From Halosimplex salinum (GTDB lineage: Archaea > Halobacteriota > Halobacteria > Halobacteriales > Haloarculaceae), in NCBI RefSeq assembly GCF_003730195.1, contig NZ_QWGG01000016.1, positions 1 to 52,165 on the forward strand: DNA of 52,165 bases. Reading direction: 5' to 3'. Made by a program: the position numbers and the translations under genes. Under the pieces are notes generated by a model. It was not told where the DNA came from, made no database searches, and was given only the letters and a program-made list of their open reading frames with translations. Every line of letters begins with the position of its first letter. Positions within the stretch are counted from its first letter, which is position 1. Shown piece after piece: positions 34,443 to 42,716 of the stretch.

Positions 34443-35141
34443 ATGGACCCACAGCTTCACGATTCGCTGGACGGACAGGTCGCGCTCGTCACGGGCGCGA
34501 ACCGCGGGATCGGACGCGAAACCGCCCGCGGTCTCGTCGACCACGGCGCGACGGTGTTCGCCGGCGTCCGCGACACGGACTACGAGGTGCCCGACGGCGC
34601 GACGCCGGTCGAACTCGACGTGACCGACGAGGCGTCGCTCGAACGCGCGGTCGAGGAGGTGGTCTCCGCGGCCGGCGACCTCGACGTCCTCGTCAACAAC
34701 GCCGGCGTCGGCGGCACGGGATCCGGGATGGCCGACGTAGACACCGACGAGTTCGACCACGTGATCGACGTGAACCTCCGTGGCGCGTCGCTGCTCGCGA
34801 AGCACGCTCTCCCGCATCTGCTGGCGGGCGAGGGCGGCCGCGTCGTGAACGTCTCCTCGGGCGTCGGCATCCTCACGGATCCGATCGAGGACGAGATGCC
34901 GGCCTACCGGATCTCGAAGGCGGGGATCAACGCGCTGACCGTCTCGCTCGACCAGACCTACGGCGTCGACGGTCTCATCGCGAACTCCGTCGACCCGGGC
35001 TGGGTCGCGACCGATCTCGGCGGCCCAGAAGCACCCCGCGACCCCGAGACGGGCGCCGAGACCTCCGTCTGGCTCGCCCAGTTCGCTCCCGGATCCCCCT
35101 CGGGACTGTTCTGGAAGGACCGCGAAGTCATCGACTACTGA
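34443..35141 (+). CDS. Short-chain dehydrogenase/reductase
   Basis: Start ATG 34443 gives 232 aa. The classical SDR set is present: TGANRGIG cofactor loop (17-24), NNAG (85-88), catalytic Ser in VSSG (138-139), and Tyr155-x3-Lys159. Carbonyl-reductase-like SDRs with this TGANRGIG pattern mostly use NADP(H). The substrate is unknown. It stands between the glucan and pectin gene groups, alone on its strand. Confidence 0.92.
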   Translation: MDPQLHDSLDGQVALVTGANRGIGRETARGLVDHGATVFAGVRDTDYEVPDGATPVELDVTDEASLERAVEEVVSAAGDLDVLVNNAGVGGTGSGMADVDTDEFDHVIDVNLRGASLLAKHALPHLLAGEGGRVVNVSSGVGILTDPIEDEMPAYRISKAGINALTVSLDQTYGVDGLIANSVDPGWVATDLGGPEAPRDPETGAETSVWLAQFAPGSPSGLFWKDREVIDY

Positions 35142-35594
35142 GCGGTCCGCGCTCGGTTCGATCCACCCACCTCCCGAGGGGCTTCACCGCTCGTTCGGTA
35201 CACCAGTACTGGTACATATATCGTATCTCGATGTATGTATAGGTTCTAATATTATTTGAAGGCGACTTCGACGCCAGTGAATCGAGATATTTCGAGAATG
35301 CGCCAGATATGCTTCCTGACGATGTTTCATTCCATATATATCGGTGATCGGACCAGTTCGGCGAAAACGCGCTCCCGAATCCACATCCTCTCAGATAAAT
35401 CGCCATATAGTGCCTCAGATGGAGAAATATAGTGTTTTCAGTGTTTCGGGGCTGATCGCGAACGAAATCCACCGATTTTAACTTATTTCTTATAGGAGCG
35501 GGAAATGAACGGATTCTCGACTGGTTTTAGCACTCGACGCTGACTGGTGGTCAGTCGTAGAAACGAGGAGCGGGAACGGGGTGAGTCGCGGGCC
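35142..35594. other. AT-rich intergenic region, no gene seen
   Basis: These 453 nt contain an AT-rich core (about 35210-35500) with many ATATAT-type stretches, which stands out against GC-rich neighbours. A small inverted pair CTGAC-GTCAG lies at 35540-35554 near the 3' end of the LLM gene. The open frames across the AT-rich core look non-coding. It may be a remnant of an inserted element. Confidence 0.45.
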
Positions 35595-36581
35595 TCAGTC
35601 GAAGGCGGGGATGACTTCCTCGCCGAACAGGCGGATCTGGTCTTCGACGAGGTCCTTGGGCATGCCGGAGTGGTGGAATCGCAGGGCGAGCTGGTCGAGG
35701 GCGAAGCGGTCCTGCATCGCCTCGATCTGCTCGACGATCTGCTCGGGCGTGCCGTAGATGAAGCGGTCGTCGGCCAGTTCCTCGAAGTCCTCGACCGAAT
35801 CGGCGTTCATGAGCGGATGGGAGAACTCGCCGCCGTACTCGTCGACGTAGGTGGTGTGGAGGTACTCCTTGCGCTCCATGACCTCCTCTTCGGTTTCGGC
35901 GATGACCGCCTCGCGCATCAGCGGGTGGTCCATCGACGCCCAGTCCTGATCCGTCTCCTCGACGTGCTCTTTCTGTTGCTCTTTGCGGTCCTCGACGATG
36001 CCCAGGTCGGCGACGACACCGGGCACCCACGCGTCGGAGAACTGCACGGAGCGGCGGATCTGCTTGGGGCCCCAGCCGCCGATCCACAGGTTCGGCCGCG
36101 GCTCTTGGATCGTCTTGGGAAGCGGCTGCCAGTCCTCGACCTCGAAGAACGGACACTCGTAAGAGATGGGTTCCTCCGACGAGAGGAACTCGTCGATGAA
36201 CTGGATACCCTCGATCATCCGCCCCGCACGCTCGTCCATGGGGACGCCGAACGCTTCGAACTCTTCCTCGACGTAGCCGAGTCCGACGCCCAGCGTCAGC
36301 CGGCCGTTAGAGATGTTGTCGAGCATGGCGGCCCGCTGGGCGACGTGCAGCGGGTGATACAGCGGCAGAATGAGAACCGACGTGACGAGTTCCAGCTCTT
36401 CGGTCCCCTGTGCGATGCTGGTGAGTCGCGTCAGCGGCGACGGCCAGTAGTTGTCGCCCTCGGTGGCCTGGTGGTCGTTGACCCAGCAGGTCTCGAAACC
36501 GACGTCCTCGGCGACCTGACACTGCTCGACGACACCCTCCCAGGTGTCACCGCCCTCTATCGGGAAAATTCCGAATTTCAT
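35595..36581 (-). CDS. LLM-class (F420/FMN) flavin-dependent oxidoreductase
   Basis: Start ATG 36581 gives 328 aa beginning MKFGIFP, as usual for the bacterial luciferase-like (LLM) TIM-barrel family. Typical segments are FETCWVNDHQ, the strand ELVTSVLILPLYHPLHVAQ, and NGRLTLGVGLGYVEEEFEAFG. In haloarchaea such proteins usually use coenzyme F420. The substrate is unknown. It is monocistronic, with its 3' end facing the AT-rich gap. Confidence 0.9.
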   Translation of the reverse strand: MKFGIFPIEGGDTWEGVVEQCQVAEDVGFETCWVNDHQATEGDNYWPSPLTRLTSIAQGTEELELVTSVLILPLYHPLHVAQRAAMLDNISNGRLTLGVGLGYVEEEFEAFGVPMDERAGRMIEGIQFIDEFLSSEEPISYECPFFEVEDWQPLPKTIQEPRPNLWIGGWGPKQIRRSVQFSDAWVPGVVADLGIVEDRKEQQKEHVEETDQDWASMDHPLMREAVIAETEEEVMERKEYLHTTYVDEYGGEFSHPLMNADSVEDFEELADDRFIYGTPEQIVEQIEAMQDRFALDQLALRFHHSGMPKDLVEDQIRLFGEEVIPAFD

Positions 36582-36683
36582 TGCTCTCGATACCATCTGT
36601 GACTGGCCGCTACATACCTCTTACGGGCCGGCGGCGTCCGACGACGGGGTCGGCCGGTCACGGGAGCGGTCTGTACCGGTCCG

Positions 36684-37505
36684 TTACGGGACTCGACCGT
36701 CCGGGTCGTACCAGTCGGGCGGTCCGACCGTCGTCCCGCCGAGTTCGCTCAACTCGAAGCGGTATCTGACGACGGTCGGGCCGTCGGGCCTGTCCGTGCG
36801 GTAGCTGACGGACAGCGACCGCAACAGCCCGTCCGCCGAGACGACGGCCGTGACCGAGTAGTTGCGGACCGGGTTGGCTCCCGGAACCGTCGCGGTGTGG
36901 CCGTCGATCCGGTATCGAGCGGGGTCACCGCGGCGCAGGACCGTGACGGTAACGTCCTCCGCCGGGAGCGAGAGGTACCGGCGGATCGCCGGGGCGGTCT
37001 CGTCGCCGACGCGGTCGCTCGCACTCGGCGCCGGGAGTCGCCGGACTTCGACGGGTTCGGCGCCGGACGGCGACAGTCGCGCGTACCCGACGCCGCCGGT
37101 CACGTACTCGGAGTAGTTGTGCACGAAGCGGGTCCGCATCCCGAGGTCGACGAGGTACGAGTCCGCCCAGTAGCGGTACCTGTCCTCCGCGGCGACCCGG
37201 GCCGACCGAACCAGCAGCAGGTCGTCGGTCTCGGTGACGCCCGGGTCGTGCGATCCCCGCCACTCCCGCCAGACGTACGAGCGGTTCGCGAGCGCGTCCC
37301 GGTGTGCGGCCGCGAGTTCGTCGAGATCCAGTCGACCGCCGCCCGACACGCCGGGTGGGAGCACGCGTTCGGTCGTGTCGGTCGGTGTCACCGACGGGAC
37401 TGGGGCCGGCGTCAGCGTCTCGCCGCTGTCGGCGTCGTCGCCGATCAGCGTCCCACACCCCGCGAGGCAGACGAGCGCGACGACGACGAGCGGACGCCAG
37501 TCCAT
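36684..37505 (-). CDS. Haloarchaeal lipoprotein, 273 aa, unknown function
   Basis: The N-terminus is a short lipoprotein signal (VVALVCLAGC, Cys17) without twin Arg, so Sec export is possible. A Thr/Pro spacer precedes a domain with alternating beta strands (YVTGGVGYARLSPSG, VTVTVLRRGDPARYRIDGHTA, LLRSLSVSYRT, TVVRYRFELSELG). That pattern recalls haloarchaeal lipoproteins with a LolA/LppX-like open beta barrel, but the assignment is tentative. It ends 102 nt from the start of the LLM gene on the same strand and may be independently transcribed. Confidence 0.75.
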   Translation of the reverse strand: MDWRPLVVVALVCLAGCGTLIGDDADSGETLTPAPVPSVTPTDTTERVLPPGVSGGGRLDLDELAAAHRDALANRSYVWREWRGSHDPGVTETDDLLLVRSARVAAEDRYRYWADSYLVDLGMRTRFVHNYSEYVTGGVGYARLSPSGAEPVEVRRLPAPSASDRVGDETAPAIRRYLSLPAEDVTVTVLRRGDPARYRIDGHTATVPGANPVRNYSVTAVVSADGLLRSLSVSYRTDRPDGPTVVRYRFELSELGGTTVGPPDWYDPDGRVP

Positions 37506-37581
37506 CGGTTACGCTACGGAGCGCACCCTCAAAGGTCACTCGGGGGATGTCGCGGGGAGTGCACGGCGCGGGTGTGCCCCC

Positions 37582-38619
37582 TCAGAGGTGTTCGTCGACG
37601 AACGGCCAGACCCCGCCGGCGTAGTAGCGGTGGCCGCCGTCGCCGACGACGAGTTCGCAGCGGTCGATCGCCCCCGCGGCCTCGTAGATGTCGACGAGGC
37701 GCTCGAACGAGTGGTGCACTCCCTCGACGGGGAATATCTCGTCTTCGCGGCCGGCGACTGCCACGAACGGGCGGGGCGCGACGAGTCCCGCCACGTCCCA
37801 CATCTCTCCGAGTCCGAGGACGCCCGGCAGGTAGTTACACTCGCAGTGGTCGATCGCGGCGATGGAGTCCTCGAACGTACAGAAGTACGACGACGGCGCC
37901 ACCACGTCGACCCGCTCGTCGACCGCCGCGGCGAACAGCGCGACCGCACCGCCTCCCGAGTGACCGGTGAGGCCGATCCGGGCGTCGTCCAGGTCCTCGC
38001 GCCCCTCCGCGAAGTCGATCAGGCGCGTCACGTCCCAGACGCGGTCTCCGACGAGCGACCGACCGAACAGTTGCGCGTGTAACTGCATGGTGTGACAGGT
38101 CCGGTAGCCGCGTTCGACGTCGGCGGGGTTCGAGAGTTCGCCCATGGCGCGCATGTCCGGTGCGATCGCGGCGTACCCCCGTTCGACCGCCTGGACGGCG
38201 ATGTCGCGCTCCTCGTCCGCGATCTGGCGGCGTTGCTCGTCGGTCTCGGCGCGACCGACGGCGAGTTCCTTGCCCGCGTCGCCGTGTCCGTGCGCGACGA
38301 GGACGACGGGGTAGGGCGGGTCGGAGTCGTCCGGCACCAGCAGGTAGAACGGGAGTCGGAATCCGCGTTCGGGCCGGATCGTCCACCGCTCGCGCACGTA
38401 CCGGTCGAACGTGGCGCTGTCGGTTCGCTTCGGCGCCAGCGGCGGCGGATCCGCCTCGGCGATCACGTCGTGACCCAGGACCGACCGGAGCGCTGGCCGG
38501 AACTCGGCCTGCCAGGCACGGAACGCCTCCCCCGTCTGGCCCGCGTAGGCGTGCCGGCGCTCGTGGTCGCGGAAGAGCCGCTCCGTCCACGCTCCGGGAT
38601 CGAACTGCTCGTCGTCCAT
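37582..38619 (-). CDS. Alpha/beta-hydrolase esterase (acetylesterase-like)
   Basis: Start ATG 38619 gives 345 aa, supported by TATAAA 28-33 nt upstream. A long N-terminal cap-like region precedes the fold. The oxyanion segment AHGHGD is at 109-114, the nucleophile Ser221 in GHSGGG, the acid probably Asp293 (REDEIFP) and the His330 in GDGGH. Size and motifs fit the abhydrolase/acetyl-xylan-esterase group that removes acetyl groups from plant polysaccharides. No signal peptide is present, so the substrate is intracellular, perhaps imported oligosaccharides. It is divergent from an SGNH esterase gene and belongs to the presumed pectin locus. Confidence 0.85.
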   Translation of the reverse strand: MDDEQFDPGAWTERLFRDHERRHAYAGQTGEAFRAWQAEFRPALRSVLGHDVIAEADPPPLAPKRTDSATFDRYVRERWTIRPERGFRLPFYLLVPDDSDPPYPVVLVAHGHGDAGKELAVGRAETDEQRRQIADEERDIAVQAVERGYAAIAPDMRAMGELSNPADVERGYRTCHTMQLHAQLFGRSLVGDRVWDVTRLIDFAEGREDLDDARIGLTGHSGGGAVALFAAAVDERVDVVAPSSYFCTFEDSIAAIDHCECNYLPGVLGLGEMWDVAGLVAPRPFVAVAGREDEIFPVEGVHHSFERLVDIYEAAGAIDRCELVVGDGGHRYYAGGVWPFVDEHL

Positions 38620-38646
38620 CTCGTCCGCCGATGGGAGGCCGGCGGG

Positions 38647-38652
38647 TATAAA
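38647..38652 (-). promoter_or_regulatory. TATA box for the alpha/beta-hydrolase gene
   Basis: TATAAA on the plus strand (TTTATA on the minus strand) lies 28-33 nt upstream of ATG 38619, supporting a leaderless transcript and the shorter start. Confidence 0.6.
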
Positions 38653-38797
38653 TCCAGTCCCCCGTTCCGCCGCCGGCGGCGACTTGACCTGCGAGACGGT
38701 CGAGTCGCTCGACGCGGCGCCGTTCGCAACCGCCGAACCTCCCGGTCGAGCCCGCCGCAGTCCGTACATTAAAGCCGCGGGGCGCCGGGGTCGAACT

Positions 38798-39832
38798 ATG
38801 CACGTAGACGGCATGGAGTTCCACAACGTCGGAGAGCTACGACCCCCCGAGGACGGCGGAGGCCGCCTGATCCAGCGCGTTCCGGAGACGGTTCGGAGCG
38901 GTCTCAACGAGGGCGCCCAGTCGCGGATGCGCCACCCGGCGGGGGTCGAACTCCGGTTCGTGCCCGACGACGGCGAGACGGTCGAACTGACGCTCTCGAT
39001 CCGGCCGGGCGGAAGCGCCGACCGCGGGACGGTCCGCGTGTTCTGGGGCCCGATCCAGGGGTACGACGAGTTCGAGATCGGACCCGAGCCGACGACTGTC
39101 GAGGTGTCGATGCCCGAGAAGCTGACGCGGCTGACGGAGTCGGCGACCGAGGATCTGGCGTTCGATCCGAACGTGTGTCGCGTCGTCCTCCCCGGCGAAC
39201 ACCGCGGCGGCTACACCCTGTATCACGGTGCGAGCGGGGAGCGCCGGCCGCCGACCGAGGACGAACTCCCCGACCGCCGGTATCTCGCCTACGGCACGTC
39301 GATCACCGAGGGCGAGGCGCCGCTGGGCGAACACCTGACCTACGTGAACCAGACCGCACGACGGCTCGACGCCGATCTGGTGAACCTGGGTTCCTGCGGG
39401 ACGGCCTACTGCGACGAGGCGATCGCCGACCACATCGCCGAACGCGACGACTGGGACGTGGCGACGCTTTCGATATCGGTGAACATGGTCGGGACGTTCC
39501 CGGTCGAGACGTTCCGCGAGCGCGCCGAGTACCTGGTCGACGCCGTGGCGGGCGAGAACCCCGGGAAGCCGGTCGCCTGCATCACGATATTCCGGAACTC
39601 CCGCGACGTGGTCGAGGGACACGGGGAGGCCGAGGTCTGCGAGCGCTACCGGGAGACGCTCCGCGAGGTCGTCGCCGAGTCGCCACACGACAACGTCCAT
39701 CTCCTCGAAGGCCCGGACTTGCTCCCGAGCGTCGACGGCCTCACGACGGACCTCGTCCACCCCGGCGACGGCGCCATGACGACGATGGCGGAGCGTCTCG
39801 CGGCCGAACTCGCCCCCCTCGTGGACCGCTGA
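38798..39832 (+). CDS. SGNH/GDSL-family esterase with N-terminal beta domain
   Basis: Start ATG 38798 gives 344 aa. An N-terminal beta-sandwich (about 1-155) is followed by a flavodoxin-like SGNH domain: block I GTSIT with nucleophile Ser168, block II Gly198 (NLGSCG), block III Asn229 (SVNM) and block V Asp318-x2-His321 (DLVHPGD). All four catalytic blocks are present. The two-domain layout resembles carbohydrate esterases that deacetylate plant polysaccharides. No signal peptide is seen. It lies between the esterase gene and the IclR regulator, with ATTAAA about 30 nt upstream as a possible promoter. Confidence 0.88.
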   Translation: MHVDGMEFHNVGELRPPEDGGGRLIQRVPETVRSGLNEGAQSRMRHPAGVELRFVPDDGETVELTLSIRPGGSADRGTVRVFWGPIQGYDEFEIGPEPTTVEVSMPEKLTRLTESATEDLAFDPNVCRVVLPGEHRGGYTLYHGASGERRPPTEDELPDRRYLAYGTSITEGEAPLGEHLTYVNQTARRLDADLVNLGSCGTAYCDEAIADHIAERDDWDVATLSISVNMVGTFPVETFRERAEYLVDAVAGENPGKPVACITIFRNSRDVVEGHGEAEVCERYRETLREVVAESPHDNVHLLEGPDLLPSVDGLTTDLVHPGDGAMTTMAERLAAELAPLVDR

Positions 39833-39888
39833 CACACGGTTCCCCACAGCCGAACGGCTTATGTGCAACCCGGTTCGTATGTGATAGT

Positions 39889-40662
39889 ATGACAAATGCG
39901 GCGCGGAACGACAGGGGGCGTTCGATCCGTTCGGTAGAGATAGCGTTCAGCATCATCGACGTGCTGCAGGAGAAGGGCGGTGCGGGTGTGACGGAACTGG
40001 CCGAGGAACTCGATCACTCGAAGAGCACGATCCACAGTCACCTGCGGACCCTCGAAGACCGGGAGATACTCGTCCGCGAGGGCGACGGGTATCGGCTGAG
40101 CCTCCGCATCCTCGACATGGCGACGCACGTCCGCGACCAGGTCGGCAACTACGACGTGATCCGGAGCGAGGTCGACACGCTGGCCGAGGAGACCGGCGAG
40201 ATCGCGCAGTTCGGCATCGAAGAACACGGGAAGGTGTCGTACCTCTACAAGACGACCGGGGATCGCGGCGTGGAGACGGCCTCCCGCGTCGGCACCCAGC
40301 AGCCGATGTACTCGACGTCGCTCGGCAAGACGATCCTCGCGTACCTCCCGGAGGAGCGCACCGAGGAGATCGTCCAGGCGCAGGCGTACGAGGCGCTGAC
40401 GCCGATGACCATCACGAGCGCCGAGGAGCTCTACGACGACCTCGAAGCGATCCGCGAGCGCGGCTACGGCATCGACGACGAGGAGAACTTCGAGGGGCTG
40501 CGCTGTGTCGCCGCGCCGGTCAAGAACGAGGAGACCGTCCTCGGCGCGGTGAGCATCACCGGCCCGTCGAGCCGGTTCACCGTCGACCGCATCCACGACG
40601 AGCTCTCGGACCAGGTCCAGCGCGCCGCGAACGTCATCGAACTCAACACGAAGTTCGCGTAG
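39889..40662 (+). CDS. IclR family transcriptional regulator
   Basis: Start ATG 39889 gives 257 aa. An N-terminal winged HTH (about residues 12-75, with TELAEELDHSKSTIHSHLRTLEDREIL as the recognition region) is joined to the IclR effector domain (GEIAQFGIEEHGKVSYLYK; GLRCVAAPVKN; GAVSITGPSSRF). IclR proteins sense small acids or sugars and control catabolic genes; haloarchaeal examples control sugar degradation pathways. Its position in the middle of esterase, dehydratase and pectate lyase genes makes it the likely local regulator. CTTATGT about 30 nt upstream may be its TATA box. Confidence 0.94.
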   Translation: MTNAARNDRGRSIRSVEIAFSIIDVLQEKGGAGVTELAEELDHSKSTIHSHLRTLEDREILVREGDGYRLSLRILDMATHVRDQVGNYDVIRSEVDTLAEETGEIAQFGIEEHGKVSYLYKTTGDRGVETASRVGTQQPMYSTSLGKTILAYLPEERTEEIVQAQAYEALTPMTITSAEELYDDLEAIRERGYGIDDEENFEGLRCVAAPVKNEETVLGAVSITGPSSRFTVDRIHDELSDQVQRAANVIELNTKFA

Positions 40663-40686
40663 CGACGCCGCGCCGACCGCCTCTTT

Positions 40687-42612
40687 TCACTCCGCTCGGT
40701 CCCACGGGAACGCGTAACCCGGGTCGTCGACGAACCGGTCCATCTCCGCCGACACCGAGACGCGCGTGCCGCTCGGCAGCGAGACGCGGAGCGCGTCCGC
40801 GTCGGCGGTGGCTTCCTCGCCGTCGTACTCGACGCCGGTGAACTCGTGTTCGCCGTAGGCGCCCGCCTGCGTGAGCACTTCGCGGTCGCGGCTCCCGCTG
40901 TTGACGAGCGTCAGGTCGACCCCGTCGCTCGACACCCGCTCGACGAGCGCGCTGACGCCCTCGGGGAGACCGGGCCGCTCGCGCTGGGGGTCGAAGTGGC
41001 GGACCTGCGCCATCACCATGCCGCCGTAGTAGACCGGCTGTGGCGCGCCCATCGTCAGGTTGAGCAGGCCGCGGTGGAAGACCGGGTTGCGGTCGCGGAG
41101 GTAGTCCTCGTTGAGCACGTCGGGCTCGCGGCCCTCCGCGCGCATCCGGTCGAGGTGTTCCTGCGCGTGGTTGCGGTTGGCTTCGAGGACGCGCTCCGGG
41201 AAGTTCGGGAACTCGCCGTCGAGGTAGGCCAGCCACGCGTACTCGTTGCCGGCGCCGTGTTTCGAGGACGGGCGCATGTCGACCTGTTTCCAGTCGCGCG
41301 AGCCCCAGTCGCGCAGGTCCGCGACGCGGTCGCGGTCGGCCTCGTCCTGGGACATGAACCAGAGGTGGATCGCGTACGGGTCGTCGCGGTGGGGCTTGAA
41401 CTCGTACCAGCCGTCGCGCCACGCGATCTCGCCGTCGTCCTCGCGGAGCCCGGAGCCGTTGTAGTGGTAGTCGCCCTCGCCGCCGTACTTGTGGGGGATG
41501 TAGAGCGTCTCGCCCTGCTCGATCCCTTCCTCCATCAGCACGTCGAGCTGCGAGCGGTGGAAGTCGAGGTGGTCGCGGTCGCCGGTCAGGAGCGTCGCGT
41601 TCTCGGCGGCCGTCGTCGTCCCGACGCCGACGTAGTGCCAGCCGCCCCACGACCAGCCGTACATCCCGCCGTACCACTCGCCGTTCGTGTACTCGCCGAT
41701 CTCGTCGGAGAGGCCGACGTTGTCGGGGATGATTCCCCCGTTACGCTCCGTGCGCTCGCGCCACGCGTCGAGATACTCGGTCACCCACTCCCGGTAGCTC
41801 TCGTCGCCGGTGTGCAGGTAGGCGTTGGTCATCAGGCTGGAGATGGCGAGGTTGAGCGGGATATCGCCCTTCGAACACCGCTCCTCGTATATCTCGTACA
41901 GCCGGTCCTCGTTGGCCGGGTCGAGCAGTTCGGTGGCGCTCTCGAACTCCAGGTCGCGCCACGGGAGGCCGTGGCTCGCCCAGCGGTAGTCCGCGCCGTA
42001 GCCGCCGAAGGTGGACCGCGCGCCGAACGCCGAGAGGTCGCTGTACTCCGGCCCCGCGCTCCCGTTCATCGGCGCGCGGACGAGGCGCTGCTCGGGGTCG
42101 TAGTTGTTCAGGTCGCTGTCGCCGAGGTACATGTCGGCGAACTTCTCCGCCCGGTCGGCGACCACGTCGTCGTCCGGCGCGGCCAGCCCCATGTTGTACG
42201 TGTAGAGGTTCCCCTCCCCGAGGTGGAACCAGTCGCGGCACTGCTCGAACTCGTCGACGACCATCGGGTGGCCGTGCGGGGTCTCGGCCCGCTCGAAGCG
42301 GGTCAGCGCGCCCTCGTAGGCCCGCTGTGCGTGGTTCAGCAGCGACTCGTCGCCACCCATGGCGTACACGAGCGGCCAGTTGTAAAAGCCCTCTATCACG
42401 TCGTCGTAGCCGTCGACGCCGACGTGATCCTCGGGCGGCCAGAGCGGTTCGCCGTCCTCGTCGAGGTAGTCCGCGACGAACTCGTCGACGGCCGTCTCGA
42501 ACAGGTCGAACAGGGCCCGCTGGCGCGTTGCCCACTCGGGCGGCTCCGCGACCGAGCGACGCGCCGCTATCTCGAACATACTCCACTCACTGTCCCACGC
42601 GGCCATGAACAT
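40687..42612 (-). CDS. Unrecognised 641-aa protein, presumed carbohydrate-active
   Basis: Alternative in-frame starts at 42606 and 42579 are possible. The protein is rich in Trp, Tyr, His and Asp, with helix-favouring segments across residues 20-500 that may form an alpha/alpha toroid. Notable motifs are NGEWYGGMYGWSWGGWHYVG, HKYGGEGDYHYNG, MRPSSKHGAGNEYAWLAY and a beta-rich C-terminal segment from about 550 (GVDLTLVNSGSRDREVLTQAG), which looks like the beta domain of many glycoside hydrolases or lyases. No signal peptide, so it is cytoplasmic. I do not recognise a named family. It is divergent from the sugar-acid dehydratase gene (104-nt gap), and the neighbourhood points to processing of pectin-derived oligosaccharides. 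Confidence 0.7.
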   Translation of the reverse strand: MFMAAWDSEWSMFEIAARRSVAEPPEWATRQRALFDLFETAVDEFVADYLDEDGEPLWPPEDHVGVDGYDDVIEGFYNWPLVYAMGGDESLLNHAQRAYEGALTRFERAETPHGHPMVVDEFEQCRDWFHLGEGNLYTYNMGLAAPDDDVVADRAEKFADMYLGDSDLNNYDPEQRLVRAPMNGSAGPEYSDLSAFGARSTFGGYGADYRWASHGLPWRDLEFESATELLDPANEDRLYEIYEERCSKGDIPLNLAISSLMTNAYLHTGDESYREWVTEYLDAWRERTERNGGIIPDNVGLSDEIGEYTNGEWYGGMYGWSWGGWHYVGVGTTTAAENATLLTGDRDHLDFHRSQLDVLMEEGIEQGETLYIPHKYGGEGDYHYNGSGLREDDGEIAWRDGWYEFKPHRDDPYAIHLWFMSQDEADRDRVADLRDWGSRDWKQVDMRPSSKHGAGNEYAWLAYLDGEFPNFPERVLEANRNHAQEHLDRMRAEGREPDVLNEDYLRDRNPVFHRGLLNLTMGAPQPVYYGGMVMAQVRHFDPQRERPGLPEGVSALVERVSSDGVDLTLVNSGSRDREVLTQAGAYGEHEFTGVEYDGEEATADADALRVSLPSGTRVSVSAEMDRFVDDPGYAFPWDRAE

Positions 42613-42716
42613 TGGGGTCGGGGCGGGCTGGACCGGATACGAGCGTCCCCGGATCGGGCTGTCGGTGGACGCCCTCGGCCCAAAGATTCACGACCGAGCG
42701 CGTGCCATACCGGTCG

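Noticed and set aside
35128-35472. 114-aa minus-strand frame across the AT-rich gap
   Set aside because: It has no recognisable motif, overlaps the SDR 3' end and has the composition of non-coding AT-rich DNA.
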